Shown: positions 35,390 to 48,443, counted from the first letter of the stretch. The stretch: DNA of 64,000 nucleotides from Oenanthe sinensis (GCA_028671895.1 CM053796.1:36888860-36952859), one strand, 5' to 3'. Made by a program: numbers and translations. The notes: a model not told the origin generated them from the letters alone.

Positions 35390-35651
35390 TGTTAGTCATA
35401 CAAAAATATTGCAGACTAGTATGTAAAAGAAAATATGATTGTAGAATGTTGAATATATTTTTATTGATAAACATGGACTTATTTATACTACATAGCAGCA
35501 ACATTATTACAGAAAATCAGGCTTAATTATGTAATAAAATCTGCTAATAGATAGGTCCCTGACAATAAGGTAGAAGAGATATTTCGGGTCCTTAATTTAA
35601 ACATAAAGATTGAACTCCTGATTATCAGCTTCAAGAGTCATATAATTAACA
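35390..35651 (-). repeat. 5' LTR of the copia element
   Basis: 262 bp. Its TG start at 35390 lies directly beside the tRNA-Met primer site; it ends CA at 35651 before GTCAT. Confidence 0.9.
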
Positions 35652-35656
35652 GTCAT

Positions 35657-37230
35657 AATATTAAGTTATGGCCACGCATTAATGGTTTACAATACATTTA
35701 TAAATAAAATTTACAAAGACATTTTGTTAAACTCTTCAAAGCAATTGCTGTAACTATCAAGAAAATATATAATGATAATTTGAGGGCAACGAAATTTATC
35801 ACAAGAACAGGGAGAGAAAAAACTAAACTAGATTATGTTCTGATCCACTAGCGAAGATCATTTGAGCACCATCAGAAGCATAGTTTTCTCCATGAACCAT
35901 ACATTTAACAGATCCAGTTCGCTCCAGATACGCCACATATAAGGTTCCTGATCAATGTAATCAAGAAACACAATACTCAACATCAAATCAGTCAAAAACA
36001 CCCTAAAAACCAAAATTTTTGAAACCTTTGTGAAATGAAGAACTATCAGTCAGCCACTAAACCCTGAATCAAAAATCTTAATGGTCATTTCGCTTCAGAA
36101 TTGCTACTATAATTTCAGCAAAAATACCACAGATTCAAGACAACGAGAATTACGAACATGATAATTTTAACCAAATAAATCAAGACTTAAGATTAAATCA
36201 TGCTGGAAAAAATCCTAGTATATATGATTTGGGTACGCTCAAGATTTTAAATTTATAATATTGCTAATTCTATTGAATTATTGAATTTGCTAAATCTAGC
36301 TAGGTAAATGAAAATATGTTTATTTTATTATCTTATAATATGATATTTCTTAAATGAGATAGTTACCAAATAATATGATAATTCTTAAAAGGAAACTACT
36401 GCTCATAGTTCATATATATGAGAAGACTCCTCTTAACTTATGATATACAAAAAATATCTAATAAAAAACCTAAGAATGAAATGAAAAGGGGTGGTTGTTG
36501 GGGGTTAGTTTTTGAAAGAACTCAAAGGAATGAAATGATTGTAAACATGTTGTGGATGAAGAAGATAATTAGAATTACAAAAACAGGGGAAGCCATTAAT
36601 GTGTTTTCAGCCAGAGAGGCTAAAAATTTATGGTTTATGGCGGATAAATGTGTTTTTCCAGCAAGAAAACTTTGACAAGCCCCAACTAATTCAAAATAAT
36701 TAAGAAGAAATGATCTTTTTTTGATAATATTAAATTACAAACTTGTAGCTTGCCAACAACTTGTTAATTAGTCATACTTTTTAATATAGACAGTGAGGTT
36801 CAAAAACACAAATGAAAGTTGCCACTAGTATGTACCTAGTTGTTCCAAGAATAACCAGCACAACATCATTAGTGTAGTAATGCTTTATAATTAATCAAAA
36901 TAGAGATAAAAGAAGAAACTAACCTTCTGAAAGAAACAGTTTTGAGCAAAAATCACTAGTGAGTGCTCTATCTCGATTAATAGATTCAGCGCTACTTCAA
37001 ATCCTCACGAGTAATAACTGTAGAACTGTCTGACCCCCTATATATCATGCTCCTCCAGTCCCCGCAGTACTCTGCTGTGCCATATGATCAAGAACAGTAT
37101 TAATGTATACGTATGATTACTCTTGTTAGGGAGATAAAACATGAACAATGCTTTCTTATATATTAGAAGAATGTTACCTCCCTGGTTTCATCCAATCATG
37201 TACATGATATGCTATGACATGATATCAAAA
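35657..37230. other. Intergenic; right part of the segmental duplication and a possible terminal exon
   Basis: The first about 250 bp continue the duplication seen at 63790-64000. On the minus strand, 35823-35948 reads, after an acceptor TTGATCAG, GTLYVAYLERTGSVKCMVHG... to SGSEHNLV and a TAG: an exon-like 41-residue end of unknown family. The remainder to 37230 shows no gene. Confidence 0.35.
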
Positions 37231-38225
37231 GACACGGTAATTTAATGAAGTCTGGAGTTGTAATAATCCTTAGAGTACAACATGTTCAGACTCTTTAACT
37301 TTCCAAAAACACGTCACACCTGTAACAATAATAAGGATGATGGGAAAAATCTAGTCATCGTTCAACTTACGAAAATTCTCATATATATCTACGATAATAC
37401 TAAATACAATAATACTAAAAAGTACCTACCATGTTCGGCTCCCAGATTGCTCTCATACTGCTATGAGCCAACTCAAGTCTAACAAGTTCTTGAGGGTAAA
37501 AGTCAGAGGGTAAACATTTCAGAGGGAAACAATCCCGACAGAGCCACCTAAGTTCTTTGAATGCCTGTTCAAAGCTTCTGGTGAAATTTACCTACTTGGG
37601 GTAAAAGAATTTTAATTTACTTATCCTTTTAAATGTTTCCATAGTGAAAGATCCTCCCTGAAGTGCATCCTTTCCGAAGTCAAGCTTGCAAGGAATAACA
37701 CTTTGAATTGCTTCCGTTCCCTAACACACACGCACACATATCAATAAAAAAAGTTAACCAATTTTTTTCAACACATATGTTCCAGATATGATGTGCCAAT
37801 TTATATGCATAGATTCATAAGAAGGAAGAGTTGACGAAGTGAAGTATCATATAAATTCATGAGTAATCATTATGTGTATGTGCTGAATTCACCTGGTGCA
37901 TCTTCGACACGTCATATATATCTATCGATAACCATAATCTTCTATGCTTGCTGGGCTCATCAGGAAAGTTGCTGCGTGCATTTTTCTTCCAATATGCGAA
38001 GCAGATCATCCATCTCCAACTCATCGCAAGCATTGATCATTATTAAACATCCCTTCTTTAGAATATCAATATTATGATCGTCATTGCAATAATATGTTTT
38101 GATTATTTGAACAACCTCTTTCCCTTCCATCCGATGAAAAAGCAAGTAAGATCTAGGAATATATCTTGTAGCTCAGGATAAACCAATTTCAACGTATCAA
38201 AGCTAGTCTCATTTTTTTGCAACAG
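37231..38225 (-). pseudogene. Truncated TNL module: ARC2, LRR-start exon, stub of LRR exon
   Basis: Directly after the stop at 38226 the DNA still reads ETSFDTLKLVYPELQDIFLD and, after a 1-base shift near 38135, KEVVQIIKTYY: the ARC2 part down to a GTGAAT donor at 37892. The LRR-start exon (37430-37720) has an in-frame stop (FYPK-stop-VNFT). The LRR exon starts at about 37322 with a stop in its second codon and is cut off at about 37231. This is a third, decayed copy of the ARC2-LRR module. Confidence 0.8.
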
Positions 38226-41200
38226 TTAAATAGTTTGAGTCTCTGTTTTATACAGTAGATGAATCCCAACCACTTTTACATTATATTCGGCTTCGAATAC
38301 AATATGGTCATCATCTGTGACTGAGAATATTGATTTTGGCACTATCACCATCGGTAGTAGTTCGAATTCAATTCGATCGACGTCATCTGTTGGATAATCA
38401 AGGTTGTCACTCCAAAAAGAACCACTTGTCATATTCTCAACTGAATAAGCAAAAGGATATCTCTCACAATCTTCTTGTGAGTCTTCAAAACAAAGAATGA
38501 GCCCCGTGAAATTGTGCGAGTCATTTGGTAGCCGATGTGCAGAAACTTTATTTAACTTTGATTCACTTGATTGCCCTATCCAATAAGGCGATTCAGTAAT
38601 CCAATCAAAGTGATTTTCCTCATTTAGAGTTTCCATGGCGTAAACACTAATCTGATGCCCACATTCAGAAAAAATCTGTTACAAAAAAAATGTTTAGACA
38701 AAAAAAATTAGAATTGTAAGACAAAATCTTATCTTATGTGACGAAAGTAATTTAAAATAGAGCTGCTCCTCAGGATGAACTCAAGTTATTACCTAAGGTT
38801 AAGAGAAATTTTTAATACAAGTCTGAGATTATTTTTGTAAATACAGGGAACTAGTGTTAATTATTACAAAAATTCTACTAGATATTTGTATAAAATATCT
38901 TTATAATCTCAGGTAAGTCCCTGAGGTCAACCTCAGGGCCTTTTTTCTCTTTAAAATATATTTTAAAATGTTTATATCAAGTAGTCATTACATATTTAAA
39001 TTGATTTGTTTAGATATGTGTTTTGTAACACAGTGGTATAAATATAATCTAATCATGGTTAGTTTTGTACTATCTATTTATAATTTATTAAAACTAGTCA
39101 GTTTTGTTCGAGGGAAAAAATATAATTGGTCAAATTGTTAAATAACAATCCTAGGTGAATATTAAATCACGAGAGTTTGAGATCATCGAACCTGAAACAA
39201 TCCTTTTGTGAGATAACCTGCCAATCGAAGTATTCTGATAGAAGCGAGTCATATTTATATATATATATATATATTTTTTAATATTAGATCAATATGAAAT
39301 CACGAGAGTTTGAGATAAGCAAACCTGACAGAGTCGTTTTGTGAAATTAAATTTCTCCAAAAAAAGTATTCTGATGGAAGTGAGTGCCTCCAAGCCTTGA
39401 ATATATGTCAAACCCATATAATATGTCAAATCAAGCTTCCTTAAAGCAGTGAGTTCTTCTAAGCCTTGAATCTCTGTCAATCCCGTACAACATGCAAGGC
39501 TCAATTCCTCCAGCTGTTTCAAATTGGATAGATTTGGTAATCTTTCCAGAGATTCACAATTCAATGCATTTATACGTTTCAGACTAGGAGGAAGCTTTGG
39601 AAGAGTTTTAAGCATCCAGTTATTCCTTAGATCCAACACAACAAGCTTAGTAAGACTTCCAATCGAATCTGGCAAAGCTTCCAGCCTAATGCAACTATCA
39701 ATATTAAGACATTCCAATGATCTCAGGTTGCATATGGTGTCCGGAAGATTTTCAAGCCATTCATTATGGCTTAGATCCAACTCAACAAGCTTACTAAGAC
39801 TTTCGATCGAATCTGGCAATTTCGAAACAGTTAAGCAACTCAAAATAAGCTCTTTTAAGGCTTCAATGTCCCCGAATGCCATAGGCAAAGCTTCCAGACT
39901 ACTGCAACAACCAAGATTAAGAACTTCCAATGATCTCAGGTTGCAAATGGCGTCCGGAAGAGTTTTAAGCTTCCTGTTATTGCTTACATCCAACTCAACA
40001 AGCTTAGGAAGATATCCGATCGATTTAGGTAAATGTGAAACAGTTAGTCCACCGGCATTGAGCTTAGTTAGGGATTTAATGTTGCCCAATTTTATAGGCA
40101 AAAATTCCAGACTATTGCACTGGCTAATAGTTAGGACTTGCAATGCTCTCAACTTGCAGATGGTGCGCGGAAGCCTTTTTAGCTTCACACACCCATACAA
40201 ATCTAAGGAAACAAGACTCCCCAAACATCCGATTGACATGTGGACCTCCTCTAAGCTTATACAGCCCTTGAGATTTAACGTTTCAAGACACGGTAATTTA
40301 GTGAAGTCTGGAGTTGTGACTAAATCTTCAGAGTTTGCCATATTTAGATTCTTTAACTTTCCAAAAACACGTGGCACCTGTAACAATAGTAACAATGAGT
40401 GCAAATGTGAGAAATCTAATCACCGTTCACCATAGAAATTCTCATACGTGTACAATAATACTCAAAAGTATGTACCATGTTCGGCTCCCAGATTGCTGTC
40501 ATACTGCTATAAGGCAACTCAAGTGTAACAAGTTCTTGTGGGTAAAAGTCTGAAGGGAAACATTTCAGAGGGCACCTATAACAATGGAACCACCTTAACT
40601 CTTTGAATGCCTGATCAAAGCTTCCAGTGAAATTTACCTTGTTGAGGTAAAGAAATCTTAATTTACTCATCCTTTTAAATGTTTCCATAGTGAAAGATTC
40701 TCCCCAAAGTGCATCCATTTCTAATTCAAAGTCACCCCAAGATGCAACCCTTCCTAATTCAGTGTGAAGCTTGCTTAAAATAATACCTTGAATTGCTTCC
40801 GTTCCCTAACAAAAACACACACACACAAACACTGTTACAAGAAGACCTTATAGTGCCAAGCTAAGAAATTCAAGAAGACAAGTAAGAGAACCTATGTGGC
40901 TAAAAGATTTCTCAAGAGGAAAGAATCACTAGTATAGCCACAAGTCCACTACCATATCACTTGACACATGTGTGAACATGTAAAGTGTAAAGACATAACA
41001 ACTGTAGGGCAGAGATCTGTTTTACTATTTTTGTTTATGTTTATTATATCAACTGAGGCGTGCTATGTTTATTATGTCTATGCTGAGATTTAAAATCAGC
41101 TTCACACACACATGAATAAAAAAAGGTTGACGATTAATGTTTTTGAACACGTATGTTCCAGATATGATGGCAATTTATATATGTTCCAGATATAAATTAA

Positions 41201-44200
41201 TGAGAAATCATTGTGTGTATGCTGAATTTACCTGGTTGTTCTTCAACACATCGCGTATATCTGTTGATAACCATAATCTACTATGTTTGCCGGGCTCATC
41301 AGGAGAGTTGTTGCATGCATTTTTTCTTCCAAATTGCTGAAGCAGATAATCCATCTCCAACTCATCACAATCATTGATTATTAGTAAACCGCTCGTCTTC
41401 AGAAGATGAATATTATGATCGACGTTGGAATAATAGGTTTTGAGTATTTCAACAACCTCTTTTGCCTTCCATCCGATGAAAAAGGAAGCAATATCCAGAA
41501 ATATATCTCGTAGCTCAGGATCAACCAATGCATCAAAGCTAGTTTCATGTTTTTTCACAGCATCTTCAATAGTTCCGGTCTCTGTTTTATACAGTAGATG
41601 AATCCCAATTATTTTGAAACCTTCATCAACTGTGAATTCAATTATATGATCATCATCTGAGACCGAGAATATTGATTTTGGCACTATCACCATCCGTTCT
41701 GAACAAAATGGAGAATCATCAAAGCTGTTACTCCATATAAAACCACTTGTAGTATTCTTAACGGAATAATGATATTCATCTACATCTTCATTGATAAAAA
41801 TAACGCAAAGAATGAGGCCCATGAAATTGTGTGACTGATTTGGCTGAAGATGTGCATTCACTCTTCTTGACTTCCACGCACTTGATTGCCCAGTCCAATA
41901 AGGTGATTCAGTAATCCAACCAAGGCCACTTTCCAAATTTTCAGTGTAAATGCTAATCTCAGGCCCAAATTCAGAATACATCTGTTCCAAACATAACCTA
42001 ACCATAGTTAATTTCATAAAACAAATTTTATTTAAGATAAATTATAAAATAAAATTTATTTAAAATAAATTTAAAAAATGTTTATAGTTAAATATATATT
42101 TTATAGTACGTGTGACATGAACATAATTTAACCACTATTAATTTTGTAGTATCTATTTATAATTTATTAAAACTAGTCAATTTTGCTTAGCCAATTTTGT
42201 TTGAGTGGAATAAACATAATCTAACGATAGTAACTTTCACAATATCTATACTATTATTATCTATGTTATATTATTATAATTGAAATTTTTTATAATCTTG
42301 GTCACCGCTGATGAACCATAAAAAATATTTTAACCATTCAATTTTTGATAAAATCTAAAGGATGTTATATTTATTAAAATTTATATTAATATAATAATTG
42401 ATCACAATTAAGTAAATATTAAGAATAATCTCCTAATTCCTAACTAAAACACATGTCATATTAATCTCCAAATTAAAACACATCTCTAAATAAAATACAC
42501 AATATTACATTTATTTAAATACAAATACAAATAAGTATATGAAAAATTATATAAAAATATATACATATAATATTAAATAATGTTTAAATTATTATTATAA
42601 AAATAAAATAAATTTAAATCATATAAAAAAATATTAAAAGAATTGATTTGTGCATCATAATATAAGTTAGTTTATATCGAGCCCGTTTAGGACATCTTAG
42701 AAAAAATTACTAAAAAGTGACATACAAGTAATAAATTGAATTTTGCTTATAAGTTATTTTGTGTTTGGTAAATTAACACTTATAAGTTATTTATTTTTAA
42801 AAAAATTGAAAAAAAATATTTACATTAAATAATAGTGTTTAAATTCGAAAATATAATTTGCTTAAATTTTATTAAAATATTTAATAAAAATAATTTTAGT
42901 AAAAAGTGAAAAAATATTTATATTTTTATTTGTCTAACTTATTACATTTGTTTAGTACTCTCGCGTAAATAAAGTCAAAAGTGAAAAAAAAATGACATTG
43001 TACTTAACCTCGTGTAAGCGGTAAAAAAAGCTCAATAACTTTTCATCCAAACAGATACACATGAGGTGTAAGGTGTAATGAGCTTATCCATCTATACTAC
43101 CCTTAACATACATTACTACCGTATTTTAAAAAAAAAACTTTAAAGAACGTATTTTTGTCAAAATATAAAATTTAAAAAAATGGTATTTTTGCAAAAAATC
43201 CTTTATCAAATTGTCAAAATTAAAAAAATGTTTGCTTCTTTTTTTATAATAAATTCATATTTATATAAATTGTTTTCCTACTTTCTAAATGCAGGTCAAA
43301 ATTACTTAGTACATGACGCGTAAATTACTATAATATCCTTTCACTTTACTTATTTTCTGTGCAGCAGCGGTTTACATCTATGTATTAATTGACCGACCTA
43401 TGCATGATTAAATCCAAGAATGCCCGTGTCTATTTAGAAAAAAGTTATAGTACTTTTTAACTATCATTTGATATAGTACTATTTTATTAAAAATGATATA
43501 TTTTTTAAGAGATTAATATTCACGAGGCACATAACTTTTCTGATATTAAAAAAAATATCATATAAATACACGAGAATATTATTATAATTACGGAAAATTA
43601 TATATAATTATAAAAATACTTATACTAAAAAACACCAACACCTTAGGTAATTTTTCTGAAATAATTTTAGGAACTTTATCCTTATTTTTAATATGTATAA
43701 ATCAGTTATATATAAATATATTAATTATTAAATTTTATATTTAAAAGAATATTAATAGCCATCAAATCTATACTATCTATACTATACTATTATAAGCAAA
43801 ACATGGTATAATTGTTGGTTTGATATGGTTGGTTAACACCTTCAATAAAATTATAAATGTTTTCCTAAAATAATAAATGTAAATAATTTTAAAATAATCT
43901 CATATCTTCCAAACTATATCCTACAAAACTACAAACTCTTATATTTTAATATCTCACTCAACTTCGATACTATTATATTCTAATTACAATTCTTCAATAC
44001 CACCCAACTTCTTCTTAAATCAACTCTATTCTTTGCTTGAATTATTAATTTATTATATAATATTTGAGTCCTGACTTACACAATTATTAATTAATTAGTT
44101 TATCAAATTATCGAATATTGATTTATTTATTATGTAAAATTTGAGTCCGGAGTAAATGATATTAAAATTATTTTATTTTACAAACTGTATCCTATAAAAC

Positions 44201-47200
44201 TACATACTCTAATATTCTAATTATGTACAATTTTCCAATCACACTCAACTTTCCCCTAAAACAACTCCGTTCAATTATTAATTTATTATATAAAATTAGA
44301 GTCGGGACTATAAAAAATTATTAATTAATTTAAATTATCAAATTATCGAATATTATTTTACTTAATATATAACATTTGTGTTGGAGCTACCAAAAATGAT
44401 TATTAATTTATATTATCAATTTATCAAGTATTATTTTATTGAAATATTTCTTAAGTTGAATTATACATCCAAATATTGTAATCAATTTAATGATACAAAT
44501 AATAATTATTTGATTATATTTTATATAATGTTTTCATTTATTTTATACTTATAATTTTATCTCAGTACAACGATACAATTTTTACCACTACTTTATTTTT
44601 TTTCAAGATAGTAAAAATAAAATAATTTAATTTAGAATCTTAGCATTTCAAACAATGAAAAATATGTATTTATTTTAATTTTAAATTGCTTCCCACTTGT
44701 TAACACACGCATATAAGATTTCGAGTTTCATCAAATAAATATCGTTATAATTTTTTTTAATCTTATGAGACTTATAATATTTATATTAATAATAAATAAT
44801 TTTGAATCGGGTTAAACCAATTTTATTGTATAAACTAATTAATATAAGCTAGTACTTATAAATTAATATTTATTTATAAAATTAATTTTTTAAGTTTTAA
44901 ATTTTGAATTTTAACTTTTTTTCAATAAATTATATTTCAATCTCTATTACTATATTTTTATTTAATAATAATTTCAAAAATATTAAAATTTTAAGTTTTT
45001 ATACAGCGATTGTTTTGTAATCTTTTATTTCATTATCAATATGAATCACAGACTTGGAGATGAGCAAACCTGGCAGAGTCTTTTTGTGAGTGGCTTGAAG
45101 TCCGGTCGTCTGAACCGTAAATGGAGTATTCTGATAGAAATGAGTGCCTCCAAGCCTTGAATCTCTGTCAAATTCGTACAATGGTTAAGATTCAATTCCT
45201 CCAGGTGTTTCAAATGGGATAGATTTGGTAATCTTCCTAGAGATTCACAACCATTGGCGCGAATGGTTTTCAGATTAGGAGGAAGTTTTGGAATGGAAAC
45301 CAGATGCTCACAGTAAAAAATATCAAGGACTTGTAGGTCTGACAGCTGACTAAAACCAGATGGCAGGGCAGTGATACCACTACGCATTAAATTCAATACT
45401 TGCAATGATAATGCAATCTGGCTTGGTTCTATATCAGGAAGCTTTTTTAACATTTTAGCATAAGATGCATCTAGCTCCCTCAACCTTGTAAGCTTCCACA
45501 GCTGATCCGGTAATCTTTCTAGCTTTTCACATCTATTAATATCAAGAATTTCCAATGATCTCAGGTCGCAAATGGTGTCCGGAAGAGTTTCAAGATTCTT
45601 GTTTCCCGTTAGATCCAACTCAACAAGTTTAGTAAGACTTCCAATCGAATCTGGCAATTTTGAAACAGTTAGTTCTCGCCCATAAATCTTTTCTAGGGAT
45701 TCAATTTTCCCAATTGCCATAGGCAGCGCTTTCAGATTATGGCAACCATTAACATTAAGAATTTTCAATGATCTCAGGTTGCAAATGGTGTTTGGAAGAC
45801 TCCGTAGCTCCTTGCAACCCTGCAAATCTAAGCAGCGAAGACTCCCCAAACGTCCAATTGATTTGTGGACTTCCTCCAATCTGTAACAGCCCGCAATATT
45901 TAAACTTTCCAGATACCGTAATTTAGTGAAGCCTGGAGTTGAAGTTAAATCTTGAGAATTCCTCATGTTTAGAGTCTTTATCTTTTCAAAAACATGGGGA
46001 ACCTGTAAAAATGAGTGCAATTGGGAGAAATTAAATCAGGCATTATATATGGATTGTAATATATGCAAGAAACCTGCTGGGACTACCTACCTTATTGTTC
46101 TTCCAAATTGTTATCATTTTGCTCTGAGGTAACTCAAGGGTTACAAGATTTTGCGGGTTAAACTCAGAAGGTAAACACTTTAAAGGACAACCCTTCCAAC
46201 GGAACCACCTCAAATCTTCAAATGTCTGTTCAAAGCTTCCAGTAAGATTTACATCCTTGAGGGATAGAAATCTTAATTTAGTCATCCTTTTGAATGTTTC
46301 TGTACTGAATGTTATAATTCCAGATGATTTTCTGTAATGAATGTCATAGGAAGGCTTGTGAGAGATGATGCCTTCAATTGCTTCTGTTCCCTGGCGCACA
46401 CACACACATGACAAGGTTGAGAGTTAGTTCCTTTGTGTTTCTTCAACTCATAATTTCAGCTTTTGAGCAATTTTATAACAGAGAAAAGTTAGAGTGACTT
46501 CTTACATAAATTCAAATGAAGCTATCAGATGAATATGAAACAACCATTCAATATATATTACCTTGTGTTTCGTCAACACATCATATATGTCTTTAAATGC
46601 CCACAATCTACTCTGTCTTCCAGGATCTTCAGGAGAGACGTTGCGCACAATTACCCTTCCCATATCCCGAAGCAGATCATGCATACCCAATTCATGTTTA
46701 TCCGAGTAAGCATTATAGTTGACCTTTAATAAACATTTTTTCTTTAGAATATCAATCTGACTATTTGCAGAGTCATAGTAAGTTTTCATTATCTCCACAA
46801 CTCTTCCTTTGTCCCATCCAATGAAAAAACAAGCAATGTCGAGGAAAATTTTCTCCAACATCCGATCTTCCAGTGATATGGCTTTGAAGCTAATTAAAAG
46901 TTTTTGCTGGATTTTGTTGTCTGGATCTCGCTGAAGTTTCTTTATGTAAAGTTTCCAGACCTCCTCAGATTTTTTATACAAATATGAGCCAAAAATCTCG
47001 AGAGCCAAGGGAAGCCCATCAGCAAGACGTAGAATGTCTGCAGACAATACCATTAAAGTGTTGTTCGGTTCAGCATTTTGAAATGCATGTTGGGTAAACA
47101 GTGCCAGTGACTCGGCATCATCCAACTCATTTACCCTGTATTGAAGTTCGGGTTTTACCCCAATTGTATTCAGTATTTCCTGATCCCTTGTAGTAGTAAT

Positions 47201-48334
47201 AACTACACTTCCAGAAGCAAATGATCCTACTACCAAGGAATCGTATTGTTTACGGACATCTATATCATCAATCAGAACTAGAACTTTTGCTGAACAAATT
47301 CTATCTTTTATGAGCACCTTTCCTTCATCAACATTGTGAACCTGAATGATTGTCTTACTTTTAAGAACAGCGTTAATAAATTGCTGTTGTAAAGATTCTA
47401 TGCCTTTGGATGTCCCTGAGACCTCCCTAACATTTGCTAGGAAACAGCTGCCCTTGAAGCTTCCTGTTCCCAAGAGTTGGTTAAAAAGAGCTTTGGCAAG
47501 AGTTGTTTTGCCCACACCGCCCATACCATATAAACCAAAATTTATGACACCTTTTGTGACACTGCTCAGCAATGATGTTATGTGTTTAACACGAGACTCC
47601 AACCCAACTGGATAATTCGCAACATCTAAAGTCTTGGGATTTATTTTGACTAGAATCTCATCAACAATTTCTTTGATAATATCAGCTTCATCAGACCTGC
47701 AATGCAATTCTTATTTATGAAATAATTATAGCCTTGTTGTATCCATGAGAATATATAGAATAAGTGAAACTTACCTGTTTCGATCTATTTCTTTTCCTGA
47801 TTTATTGGCAACTTGTCTTAGCGTCCGGCGCCAAACTTTAACTCTTTTACGCCAATTCTTGACTCTTTCAAGCCAATCCTTGATTCTTCCGTCCCAATTC
47901 TCGTCTGTTTCCATTTCAGCCGCAAAACGAGATTCATGTTTTTCAAAAGCTTCTTTAAAAGTCCCAGTTTGGTATCGCACAGTACATGGTTTAATGTTGT
48001 AAAACACAGGAATAACCAATCTGTCCATTGTTTGGTTACAATTGACGATCTCTTCAAGCTCGCTAAGGCACCAAGCTGAAGAAGCATAGTTTTCCGAGAA
48101 GACAACAATGTAAGCCTTGGATTCCTGAATAGCTTGGCGCAATGCGTCTGATATATCATCTCCGCTTCTTAGCTCAGGGTCATCCTTAAATGTTCGAATA
48201 CCATTGTCAACCAGGGCAGAGTACAAATGACTTGTGAAATTTCGTCGAGTATCTGAGCCACGAAAGCTCAAGAAAACATCCCGGCAAGTAGGAGTTGAAG
48301 ATGAAGGAGAAAATGATGAACGTGTAGAAGCCAT
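38226..48334 (-). CDS. TNL immune receptor with a duplicated ARC2-LRR-C-JID module
   Basis: Eight exons: 47775-48334, 46562-47696, 46091-46390, 45070-46002, 41232-41981, 40476-40805, 39325-40377, 38226-38675; 5511 bp, 1836 aa. Residues 1-187 are TIR (FRGSDTRRNFTSHL; SSAWCLSELEE with the NADase Glu). Residues 187-565 are NB-ARC: GMGGVGKTT, LVLIDDIDV, GSVVITTTRD, GLPLALEIFGSYL, FLDIACFFIGW, GMHDLLRDMG. Then LRR (566-976), C-JID fused to ARC2 (977-1226), LRR (1227-1687) and C-JID to the TAA at 38226. All introns after exon 1 are phase 0 with GT-AG borders. The second ARC2 has a decayed MHD (EMDYLLQQFG). TNLs sense pathogen effectors and make NAD-derived signals for EDS1. Exons 1-4 are certain; joining exons 5-8 to them is inferred, and separate or pseudogenic units are the alternative. 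Confidence 0.75.
41982..45069. other. Long intron 4 of the TNL (3088 bp)
   Basis: Between the first LRR exon and the first C-JID exon. AT-rich. From 42679 a stretch starting GAGCCCGTTTAGGACATC and ending near 43075 (CATCCAAACAGATACACATG) may be an old MITE, but I could not match its ends. No coding signal. Confidence 0.5.
47790..47905 (-). repeat. Minisatellite-like repeat coding W-x-x-R-V-K heptads in the TIR/NB linker
   Basis: Sense reading: WDGRIKD WLERVKN WRKRVKV WRRTLRQ. The DNA unit of about 21 bp (plus strand CCAATTCTTGACTCTTTCAAG-like) recurs three to four times. Relatives normally have a single W-x-x-A-L-x-x-V-A segment here. The repeats lengthen a basic, Trp-bearing helix just after the TIR. 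Confidence 0.7.
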
Positions 48335-48435
48335 TACTTCACTCAAAAGATCCAACAACTGAGATATACAAATAAAACTATGAAGAGTAGAAAGAATTGA
48401 AAATATGAAGAGGAAGATGAGTAGATCAGGTCTGA

Positions 48436-48443
48436 GTTTATAA
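48436..48443 (-). promoter_or_regulatory. TATA box of the TNL
   Basis: TTTATAAA about 100 bp before the ATG at 48334, immediately downstream (in the sense direction) of the duplicated 48-bp block. Position is typical for a leader of some 70 nt. Confidence 0.5.

Larger units (their letters stand above)
31158..35651 (-). mobile_element. Ty1/copia LTR retrotransposon, degenerate
   Basis: LTRs at 31158-31424 (267 bp) and 35390-35651 (262 bp), flanked by the target duplication GTCAT (31153-31157, 35652-35656). The primer site next to the right LTR is TGGTATCAAAGC (minus strand), complementary to initiator tRNA-Met. Internal order on the minus strand is gag, zinc knuckle, protease, integrase, reverse transcriptase, RNase H, the copia order. 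Several stops and frameshifts interrupt the polyprotein, so it is not autonomous now. Confidence 0.93.

Noticed and set aside
39524..40435. Long plus-strand open frame (303 codons)
   Set aside because: It is the antisense of the LRR exon at 39325-40377; the repeats of that exon keep the other strand open. No independent protein features.
42679..43085. Possible MITE in TNL intron 4 (GAGCCCGTTTAGGACATC ... ATCCAAACAGATAC)
   Set aside because: The ends do not pair well as inverted repeats and no target duplication is seen.
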